From contig NZ_JBJMIE010000206.1 in assembly GCF_045807065.1 (NCBI RefSeq), positions 1-25,947 on the forward strand: a DNA stretch of 25,947 bases, read 5' to 3'. This stretch comes from Actinophytocola sp045807065. Lineage in GTDB: Bacteria; Actinomycetota; Actinomycetes; Mycobacteriales; Pseudonocardiaceae. The position numbers were made by a program, and so were the translations under genes. Below, one piece after another: positions 7,389-13,404 of the stretch. Each line of letters starts with the position of its first letter. Position 1 is the stretch's first letter. Below the pieces are notes generated by a model. It did not search any database. It saw nothing but the letters and a program-made list of their open reading frames with translations, and was not told the DNA's origin.

Positions 7389-7412
7389 ACCTACGGGTAC
7401 GTAACCGTAGGT
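7389..7412. promoter_or_regulatory. 24-bp perfect-armed palindrome upstream of the desaturase (candidate TetR-type operator)
   Basis: Arms ACCTACGG and CCGTAGGT pair perfectly around an 8-nt centre, itself holding the palindrome TACGTA. It lies 12 bp after the ctaA stop and 50 bp before the desaturase start. No U-tract follows, so an operator fits better than a terminator, though it could also end ctaA transcripts. The symmetry resembles TetR-family operators; the regulator is not in this window. Confidence 0.5.
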
Positions 7413-7461
7413 AGACGTCGCCTGGCCGCGTCCCGGGCCCGAGTTATGAGGAACATTCGCC

Positions 7462-8403
7462 ATTTCCGCGACACTCACACCAACGCGTGAATCCCAGTCC
7501 CCCAAACCCATCCTCGCCGGCCGGCGCTCCCGCGCCGAGCAGTACACCGTCGTGGTGTTCGTCATTCTCCCCTTCCTCGCGCTCCTGGCCGCCGTGCCGT
7601 TCGCGTGGGGCTGGGGCCTCGGCTGGGCCGACGTCGGCATCGGCGCCGGGTTCTACGTGCTCACCGCGCTCGGCGTGACCGTCGGGTACCACCGCTACTT
7701 CACCCACGGCGCGTTCAAGGCCAAGCGGCCGCTGCGGATCGCGCTCGCGCTGGCCGGCAGCCTCGCCTCGCAGGGCTCGGTCATCGCGTGGGTCGCCGAC
7801 CACCGCCGCCACCACGCGTACTCCGACCGGGAGGGCGACCCGCACTCACCCTGGCTGTTCGGCACGTCCCCGGTCGCCATCGCGCGGGGTTTCTGGCACG
7901 CGCACATGGGGTGGCTCTTCGAACGGGACAAGACCAACGCGGAGCGGTTCGCGCCGGACCTGCTGGCCGACAAGGACATCCAGCTCGTCGACAAGCTGTT
8001 CATCCCGATGACCGTGCTGACGCTCGGGCTGCCCGGCCTGCTCGGCGGGCTCATCACCATGTCCTGGTGGGGCGTGGTGTCCGCGATCTTCTGGGCCGGG
8101 ATCGTCCGCGTCGGGTTCCTGCACCACGTCACCTGGTCGGTCAACTCGATCTGCCACATGATCGGCGACCGGCCGTTCGTCAGCCGGGACCGCGCCGCGA
8201 ACTTCTGGCCGCTGGCGATCCTGTCCATGGGTGAGTCGTGGCACAACTCGCACCACGCCGACCCGACCGGCGCGCGGCACGGCGTGCTGCGGGGCCAGGT
8301 CGACATCTCCGCGCGGGTGATCTGGCTCTTCGAGAAGTTCGGCTGGGCGTGGGCGGTGCGCTGGCCGCGACCGGAAAGGCTGGCCGCCAAGCTGGCGACC
8401 TGA
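7462..8403 (+). CDS. Acyl-CoA/fatty-acid desaturase, apparent AUU start
   Basis: A membrane di-iron delta-9-type desaturase. The three histidine boxes are HRYFTH (77-82), HRRHH (114-118) and HNSHH (261-265), with GESWHN before the last. Hydrophobic segments lie near 28-50, 58-75 and 185-215. The frame upstream of the first in-frame GTG codons (7549, 7552) encodes SPKPILAGRRSRAEQY, which resembles the conserved N-terminus of actinobacterial homologues, so those GTGs are too late. No ATG, GTG or TTG exists between the stop at 7447 and that region. An ATT at 7462 has a TGAGGA ribosome site 9 nt upstream and gives a 313-residue protein of normal length (MSATLTPTRESQSP...). The enzyme adds a double bond to membrane acyl chains using electrons from a ferredoxin-type reductase. 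Function is firm; the start codon is inferred. Confidence 0.88.
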   Translation: MSATLTPTRESQSPKPILAGRRSRAEQYTVVVFVILPFLALLAAVPFAWGWGLGWADVGIGAGFYVLTALGVTVGYHRYFTHGAFKAKRPLRIALALAGSLASQGSVIAWVADHRRHHAYSDREGDPHSPWLFGTSPVAIARGFWHAHMGWLFERDKTNAERFAPDLLADKDIQLVDKLFIPMTVLTLGLPGLLGGLITMSWWGVVSAIFWAGIVRVGFLHHVTWSVNSICHMIGDRPFVSRDRAANFWPLAILSMGESWHNSHHADPTGARHGVLRGQVDISARVIWLFEKFGWAWAVRWPRPERLAAKLAT

Positions 8404-8412
8404 GCGGGCGGC

Positions 8413-8418
8413 TAGGGT
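8413..8418 (+). promoter_or_regulatory. -10 box (TAGGGT) for the quinone oxidoreductase gene
   Basis: TAGGGT sits 43 nt before the GTG at 8456, in the gap just after the desaturase stop. Transcription would start near 8425 and give a short leader containing GGAGG. No clear -35 was seen. Confidence 0.35.
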
Positions 8419-8455
8419 CCGTTCGGAGCAGCTTCTCGTGACCGTGGAGGACACC

Positions 8456-9436
8456 GTGGCCGACCCCATCGATGCCATCCGAGTGCGTGCGACCGGCGGA
8501 CCGGAGGTGTTGGAGCTCGAGACGATCGACGCGCCCACCCCGGGCGCCGGCGACCTCGTGGTGTCGGTGGCGGCGGCCGGGGTGAACTTCATCGACGTCT
8601 ACCACCGCAACGGCACCTACCAGCTGCCGTTGCCCCTCCCCCTCGGGCAGGAGGGCGCGGGCACGGTCGTCGCCGTCGGCTCGGACGTCACCGGTTTCGC
8701 CGAGGGCGACCACGTGGCCTGGGCGTCGGCGTCCGGGTCGTACGCGGGGCAGGTGGTCGTGCCGGCGGGCGCCGCGTTCAAGGTGCCCGCCGGTGTCGAG
8801 GACGAGGTCGCCGCGGCCGCCATGCTGCAGGGCCTCACCGCGCACTACCTGGTGACCTCGACGTACGCGGTGAAGCCGGGTGACACGGTGCTGGTGCACG
8901 CGGCCGCGGGCGGTGTCGGGCTGCTGCTCGTGCAGCTGGCGAAGTTCCGCGGCGGCAAGGTGATCGGGACCGTGTCCACGCCGGAGAAGGAGGCGCTCGC
9001 CCGCGAGGCAGGCGCCGACGAGGTCATCCGCTACACCGAGACCGACTTCGCGGAGGCGGTCGCGGACCTGACGGGCGGGGTCGGCGTGGCGGCCGTGTAC
9101 GACGGCGTCGGCAGGACCACGTTCGACGGCAGCCTGGCCTCCCTGGCCCGCCGGGGCGTGCTGGCGCTGTTCGGTGCGTCCAGCGGCCCGGTCCCGCCGG
9201 TCGACCCGCAGCGGCTGAACGCGGCCGGCTCGGTGTTCCTGACCCGCCCGACACTGGTCCACCACCTCGCGACGCCCGAGGAGTTCCAGTGGCGGTGTGA
9301 TGAGCTGTTCGCCGCCATCGCCGCGGGCCGCGTGTCCATCCGGATCGGCGGCCGCTACCCGCTCAGCGACGCCCGCAGGGCCCACGAGGACCTGGAGTCT
9401 CGCCGCACGACCGGCAAGCTGCTGCTCCTGCCGTGA
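8456..9436 (+). CDS. Zinc-independent NADPH:quinone oxidoreductase (Qor-like MDR)
   Basis: A medium-chain dehydrogenase/reductase of 326 residues that lines up end to end with E. coli Qor (327). Visible motifs are GVNFIDVYHRNGTYQ, LPLGQEGAGTVVAVG, the NADPH-binding HAAAGGVGLLLVQLAK (AAGGVG at 150-155), YDGVGRTTFDGSLASLARRG and YPLSDARRAHEDLESRRTTGKLLLLP. The zinc-binding residues of alcohol dehydrogenases are absent, as expected for quinone reductases. Rv1454c holds this position in M. tuberculosis. The GTG at 8456 follows GGAGG by 6 nt and fits the family N-terminus. A GTG at 8438, preceded by GGAG, would add six residues. Confidence 0.88.
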   Translation: MADPIDAIRVRATGGPEVLELETIDAPTPGAGDLVVSVAAAGVNFIDVYHRNGTYQLPLPLPLGQEGAGTVVAVGSDVTGFAEGDHVAWASASGSYAGQVVVPAGAAFKVPAGVEDEVAAAAMLQGLTAHYLVTSTYAVKPGDTVLVHAAAGGVGLLLVQLAKFRGGKVIGTVSTPEKEALAREAGADEVIRYTETDFAEAVADLTGGVGVAAVYDGVGRTTFDGSLASLARRGVLALFGASSGPVPPVDPQRLNAAGSVFLTRPTLVHHLATPEEFQWRCDELFAAIAAGRVSIRIGGRYPLSDARRAHEDLESRRTTGKLLLLP

Positions 9437-9504
9437 GCCGCGCCGCGCGGAAGAGGTAGAACCACGCGCACGATGCGCATGATGTAGGTCACTCCAGGTG
9501 GGGC

Positions 9505-9537
9505 TTGTTACCCACTACCAGGGGCTGTCGGTAACGA
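9505..9537 (+). promoter_or_regulatory. Hairpin upstream of the accessory cassette
   Basis: TTGTTACC and GGTAACGA can pair over 8 bp, with one G-U, around a 17-nt loop, 68 bp after the quinone reductase stop. No U-tract follows. It could end the upstream transcript or act as an operator. The surrounding 9437-9659 gap is visibly poorer in G+C than the genes, and also holds the 8-bp palindrome ATGCGCAT at 9473. Confidence 0.3.
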
Positions 9538-9659
9538 ACACGCCACTCGTTCTTCCCATATCTCACTTTCTCGTGTACAGGTAGTGTAACTCCGCGCACC
9601 CGAACGACCACACAGAGCTGTAGTGGCCGGTCGGTGCACATCGAGGAGGTGATAGACGG

Positions 9660-10661
9660 ATGTCCGCGGAAGCCAAGGGCCTCCGCAAGAACCCCATTCA
9701 AGAGATCTTCTGGACCAGGACCGGCCTGCTACTCCTGATCTTGGTGGTGGTCTCGGGACTGACCATGGTCCTCTCGGCGAACCTCGACCCCGGCGTCGGC
9801 AAGAACCTGGTCACCTCGATCGCCACCGGGACACTGGTTTCGGCCATCGTCGGCTTCGGCCAGACCCTCATCACCGCGACCGCCACTCAGCGGGCGATGC
9901 TCACACCTCTCGTCGAGGAAAGCCGTCAGGCGTTGCGTGATCTCGCCGATGAGTACCGGTCGATGAACCGTGAGTTCTTCCCCACCCACGTCTTCGAACC
10001 GACCGCGGAGCCAAACCCCGCGTTCAACCGGCTGATGATGCAGGATCTGCAGAGCACCAGGCAGTACCTGTTCAGAGGATTCTCCGGCCGGCATGCCGCG
10101 GCGCGGCTGCTGCTGTCCCGGTCCGAATGGGAGTTCCGCGGAGTCGTCGCCGATCCCGCCAACACGTCCGGGATAAGCGGCCGTGCCCGCTACCTGATCC
10201 GGCACTCCCCTGCCAACGTCGACGTCGACACGATCCAGGCACGCCTGCACGAGGAGAGCCGGATGGGCCTCGTGGGCCTCTACCTGGCCCGCAGCAGGTG
10301 CTCGCGGATGGAGGTCACCGTGATCTCCGACCCGCCGCTGGACCGCCTGGAGATCTTCGACGACAGCGTGTGGGTGACGCTCTACAGCGACGCGCACGCG
10401 CCCGCGGAGTACCCGCGCACCCTGCGGTTCTCCGAGGGCTCGTTCATCTACAACATGGAACGCGCCGAGTTCGGGCGGATCTCCGCGTCCCGCCACGCCC
10501 ACCACCTGGTGATCACCCCGGACCTCTCGCGGCAGGAGTTCATCGCGCGGTTCGAGAAGATCACCAACTCACGGTTGACCGAGGAGCAGTTCCTCGAGCT
10601 GAACCAGCAGTTCTACGAGTTCCTCAGGGAATTCTCCGTCACGGCCGAGTTGGGGAGCTGA
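9660..10661 (+). CDS. Membrane-anchored protein of unknown family, two TM segments plus cytoplasmic domain
   Basis: I do not recognise a family for this 333-residue protein. Residues 20-39 and about 46-72 are hydrophobic and form a short hairpin, leaving an N-terminal tail and a 260-residue C-terminal domain that are probably both cytoplasmic. A likely helical linker (residues 75-105, PLVEESRQALRDLADEYRSM) follows. The globular part includes YLFRGFSGRHAAARLLL, WEFRGVVADP, MEVTVISDP, IFDDSVWVTLYSD and TLRFSEGSFIYNMERAEFGRI. The alternating strands followed by RF-x-EGS loosely recall degenerate phospholipase-D-like folds, but no HKD motif is present, so this is only a guess. A very strong ribosome site (GAGGAGGTGAT) fixes the ATG. 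The cupin-like gene starts 6 bp later, so the two are coupled. Confidence 0.8.
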   Translation: MSAEAKGLRKNPIQEIFWTRTGLLLLILVVVSGLTMVLSANLDPGVGKNLVTSIATGTLVSAIVGFGQTLITATATQRAMLTPLVEESRQALRDLADEYRSMNREFFPTHVFEPTAEPNPAFNRLMMQDLQSTRQYLFRGFSGRHAAARLLLSRSEWEFRGVVADPANTSGISGRARYLIRHSPANVDVDTIQARLHEESRMGLVGLYLARSRCSRMEVTVISDPPLDRLEIFDDSVWVTLYSDAHAPAEYPRTLRFSEGSFIYNMERAEFGRISASRHAHHLVITPDLSRQEFIARFEKITNSRLTEEQFLELNQQFYEFLREFSVTAELGS

Positions 10662-10667
10662 TATCTC

Positions 10668-11306
10668 GTGGCCACGAATGGCTCCGCTATGGGGGAGCTG
10701 GCCGAGCAGTTGCGTACCGCTGACTTCACCCTCGCGTCCCGCTGGGCCGAGGTGGACCGGTGGTTCGAGGCGTGGGCGGAGCGGCCGGGTCTGCGGACCG
10801 ACCTGCGTGCCCACCTGTTGGCCCTGCCGGACGAGCAGGCCAGGGCCGTCACGAGACGGTCGCGGGAGACGACGACACACTTCGCGTGGTGCCTGCGGGA
10901 CCAGCCGGACGAGCCGTTCACGTTCTGGCTGCACGAGTACAAGGAGCAGCGCGACTGGCGCGCCGGCTACGCGGACTCCGTGCACAACCACCGGTACCAC
11001 TTCTGCACGACCATCCTGCGCGGCGGCTACCTGCACGAACGCTACGTCGCCGCGATCTCGCCGGAGACGTCGCTGATCGCGTCGACGGAGCTGCTGACCA
11101 GCACGCCGTGCCCGGTCGGCGCCGCCGAGACCCTCCTCGCGTCGGATTTCCACCGAATTCCGCGGGCGGTCGACGGCACGATGACTTTCCTCGTGAAGTC
11201 GAGGCAGGTGACCCCGTGGAGCCTTTCCTACGATCCGGAAACCCACGAGAGCCACCGGCACGTGCCCGTCGAGTCGCGGTTGTCGGGACTGGTGAACCGG
11301 CTGTAG
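10668..11306 (+). CDS. Cupin-like metalloprotein (cysteine-dioxygenase-like motif), function unknown
   Basis: A 212-residue soluble protein. The region SVHNHRYHFCTTILRGGYLHERY has His106-Asn-His108 followed by a beta-strand and a Gly-Gly turn. A third histidine lies in SDFHRIP (His162). This spacing is like cupin motif 1 (HxH) and motif 2 (H) of metal-binding beta-barrels such as cysteine dioxygenase. The usual glutamate of motif 1 is not evident, so a three-His site is inferred. The N-terminal 90 residues are helical and rich in Trp and Arg. The GTG is 6 bp after the membrane-protein gene, with GGGGAG as a ribosome site. No signal peptide or membrane segment is visible. The substrate is unknown; a sensing, binding or oxygenase role is possible. 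Confidence 0.75.
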   Translation: MATNGSAMGELAEQLRTADFTLASRWAEVDRWFEAWAERPGLRTDLRAHLLALPDEQARAVTRRSRETTTHFAWCLRDQPDEPFTFWLHEYKEQRDWRAGYADSVHNHRYHFCTTILRGGYLHERYVAAISPETSLIASTELLTSTPCPVGAAETLLASDFHRIPRAVDGTMTFLVKSRQVTPWSLSYDPETHESHRHVPVESRLSGLVNRL

Positions 11307-11422
11307 GACCGGACAGTTAGGAGGCACTTCGCAGACAAACACGCGCACGCCGTTTACCATCACCCCACCAGCCCTGCTCGGCCGGGCGCTAACCACAGCC
11401 GGCATGGTTCGGAGGGGTCGAC

Positions 11423-12094
11423 GTGTCTGTTACGGATATTGCCGCGCCGGTGATTCCACCGGCGGTAGTCGATGCTGTCGAGGTGGAGGTTCACCAGCTC
11501 TGCACGCGTTACGCGGCGCGCCTGCAGTTCCACGGGTGGCACCACGTGAACTTCGTGCGCACCAAGGCCGCACGGTTCGCCGTGCTCAACGGCGCCGAGG
11601 TCAGCGTGGTGGAGACCGCCGCCCTGGTTCACGACGTGAACTACCTCGTGCGGCGCAACTCGGCCGCCGCGGCCGGTAGCAATCTGCGCCTGTCGATCCT
11701 GGCGCGGGCCGGGGTGCCGGCGCACGTCGCGGGCTGGATCGACCGCATCGTCGACGAGGCGGAGATGGCCACCCGCGGACGGGACATCTCGCTGGAGGCC
11801 CAGGCGCTGTCGGATGCCGACACGCTGTTCAAGGCACTGCCGGTGACGCCTGTCGTGCTCGCGCACAAGTACCTCGAGGAGAACGGGATCGGCCTGCGCG
11901 AGCTGGCCAACAAGATCTGCGGCGAACAGCAGAGCGTCCACGACGAGGGTTTCTACTTCTACAACCCCGAGGCCGCCGCCCAGTACGCCCACTGGGCCAC
12001 CGCGAACCTCCAACTGTGGCAGTGCATCCGCGAGTCACTGGACGACGCCGACGTGTCGGCACTGCTGGACACGGTCAACACGGTCGCGGGATAG
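11423..12094 (+). CDS. HD-domain phosphohydrolase-like protein
   Basis: A 223-residue soluble protein carrying the HD metal-site pattern: WHHVNFVR (His40/His41), ALVHDVNYL (His70-Asp71) and LSDADTLFKAL (Asp131/Asp133). HD-superfamily proteins hydrolyse phosphoesters of nucleotides or signalling molecules, and all the metal ligands look intact. The N-terminal helix (VDAVEVEVHQLCTRYAARL) and the C-terminal region (NPEAAAQYAHWATANLQLW) are not assignable to a known subfamily. GGAGGGG lies 5 nt before the GTG start. A 116-bp gap separates it from the cupin-like gene, so it may have its own promoter, but it faces the same way and ends the accessory group. Enzyme activity is inferred from the motif; the substrate is unknown. 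Confidence 0.8.
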   Translation: MSVTDIAAPVIPPAVVDAVEVEVHQLCTRYAARLQFHGWHHVNFVRTKAARFAVLNGAEVSVVETAALVHDVNYLVRRNSAAAAGSNLRLSILARAGVPAHVAGWIDRIVDEAEMATRGRDISLEAQALSDADTLFKALPVTPVVLAHKYLEENGIGLRELANKICGEQQSVHDEGFYFYNPEAAAQYAHWATANLQLWQCIRESLDDADVSALLDTVNTVAG

Positions 12095-12153
12095 GTCCAC
12101 CGGCGCGACATGAGCGAGGTTCGAACACGCCGTTGCAGCCGGAAAGACCGCGC

Positions 12154-12178
12154 GGTTCACCAACCAGGCCGGTGAACC
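12154..12178. terminator. Hairpin between convergent HD-protein and ctaB genes
   Basis: Arms GGTTCACC and GGTGAACC are perfect 8-bp complements around a 9-nt loop, midway between two converging genes. There is no U-tract on either strand, as is common for actinobacterial terminators. It could serve both directions. Confidence 0.5.
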
Positions 12179-12185
12179 ACAACCC

Positions 12186-12285
12186 GAACCGGGCGGGTCA
12201 GAGACGAACGAGTCAGGATTGGCGCCCCAACCCGGGGGCGGACCGGGGATGTCAACAGTCGATGAGGTGAACCGGGCGGGTCAGA
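12186..12285. repeat. 17-bp direct repeat at the 3' end of ctaB (12186-12202 and 12269-12285)
   Basis: GAACCGGGCGGGTCAGA occurs twice, 83 bp apart. The second copy contains the ctaB stop codon and part of its last sense codon. The first copy looks like a duplicated ctaB tail in the gap next to the accessory cassette. It suggests a past local duplication or recombination join. Confidence 0.6.
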
Positions 12286-13216
12286 ACGGGAAGCCGATGA
12301 CCGGGAGGCTCAGGGCCGAGTCGACGGCCAGCGCGACGAACACGAGCGTCAGGTACGTGTTCGACATGTGGAAGAGCTTCATCGGCTTGCCCGGTTCGCC
12401 GCGTTTGATCGACGCGTACAGGCGGTGGGCCACGATCAGGAACCACGCGCCCGCGAGCACCGCGAAGCCGGTGTACACCCAGCCGGTGGCGGGCACCAGG
12501 AGCAGTGTCCACGCGACCATCACCCAGGAGTAGGTGACGATCTGGCGCACCACCCGGTCGGGGGTCGTCACGACGGGGAGCATCGGCACGCCGGCGCGGG
12601 CGTAGTCGTCGCGGAACTTCATGGCCAGCGCCCAGAAATGGGGCGGGGTCCAGAAGAAGATCACACCGAACATGACCAGGGCCGGCCACTCGATCGAGCC
12701 CGTCACCGCCGACCAGCCGATGACCACCGGCATGCACCCGGCGGCGCCGCCCCACACGATGTTCTGCGCGGTCCGGCGCTTCAGAACCATCGTGTAGATC
12801 AATACGTAGAAGAGGATGGCGGCGACGGCCAACAACGCCGCCAGGAGGTTGGTGGTGGGCCAGAGCCACGCGAACGACAGGACGCCCAGCGTGACGCCGA
12901 ACACGAGCGCGTTGCGGGCGGGTACCTGGTGCTTCGGCAGCGGGCGCGCGCTGGTGCGCTTCATCAGCGCGTCGATGTCGGCGTCGGCCACGCAGTTGAG
13001 CGCGTTCGCGGAACCGGCGGCCATGGTGCCGCCGAAGAGCGTGGCGAACACCAACCACGGAGAGGGGATGCCCCGCTCCGCCAGCATCATCGCCGGCACC
13101 GTCGTGACCAGCAGGAGCTCGATGATCCTCGGCTTGGTCAGCGCGACGTACGCACGCACGACATCCCTGCGGGTGCGGCGCGGGGCTTTGGTGGCCGCCC
13201 CGAGCGCTGCGCTCAC
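12281..13216 (-). CDS. ctaB: Protoheme IX farnesyltransferase (heme O synthase) CtaB
   Basis: A 311-residue UbiA-family membrane prenyltransferase that attaches farnesyl to protoheme to give heme O, the substrate of CtaA. The first Asp-rich motif is NCVADADID (Asn74, Asp78, Asp82) followed by KRTSARPLP. The second conserved loop is FWTPPHFWALAMKFRDDYARAGVPMLPVV. Eight to nine hydrophobic segments are visible, beginning with TKPRIIELLLVTTVPAMML. The GTG start has GGGAG 6-7 nt upstream. It is divergent from tkt across 188 bp, the same arrangement as ctaB-tkt in mycobacteria. The stop codon lies inside a 17-bp direct repeat. Confidence 0.95.
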   Translation of the reverse strand: MSAALGAATKAPRRTRRDVVRAYVALTKPRIIELLLVTTVPAMMLAERGIPSPWLVFATLFGGTMAAGSANALNCVADADIDALMKRTSARPLPKHQVPARNALVFGVTLGVLSFAWLWPTTNLLAALLAVAAILFYVLIYTMVLKRRTAQNIVWGGAAGCMPVVIGWSAVTGSIEWPALVMFGVIFFWTPPHFWALAMKFRDDYARAGVPMLPVVTTPDRVVRQIVTYSWVMVAWTLLLVPATGWVYTGFAVLAGAWFLIVAHRLYASIKRGEPGKPMKLFHMSNTYLTLVFVALAVDSALSLPVIGFPF

Positions 13217-13311
13217 CAGCGGCTCCCAGGTGGTGTAGGTGGCGAAAGATCGGGCAACGCTGTGGATGGTAGCCGCGTGTCCATGAGCGGCCGCCGCCGG
13301 GTGGTTTCGTT

Positions 13312-13317
13312 AGGCTG
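13312..13317 (+). promoter_or_regulatory. -10 box (TAGGCT) for the pentose-phosphate operon
   Basis: TAGGCT is a good actinobacterial -10 and lies 88 bp before the tkt start in the 188-bp ctaB-tkt gap. This would give a leader of about 80 nt. No strong -35 is visible. It would be the main promoter of the whole tkt-pgl operon, since no comparable gap follows until after pgl. Confidence 0.35.
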
Positions 13318-13404
13318 AGGAATTGTCCGGGCATCCCGAGGATGACCAGCGCGATCGTGCCACCGGCATGATCGACAACACGATTTAGGTGGGAGCTTGA
13401 GTCC

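Noticed and set aside
7487..7678. GTG-started frame (MNPSPPNPSS...) as the start of the desaturase with a frameshift
   Set aside because: Proline/serine-rich noise in a different frame. The in-frame sequence from 7462 reads as a natural N-terminus, so no frameshift is needed.
9660..12094. Calling the cassette a known anti-phage system
   Set aside because: No helicase, nuclease, TIR, cyclase or other defence hallmark is recognisable; HD and cupin domains alone are too common.
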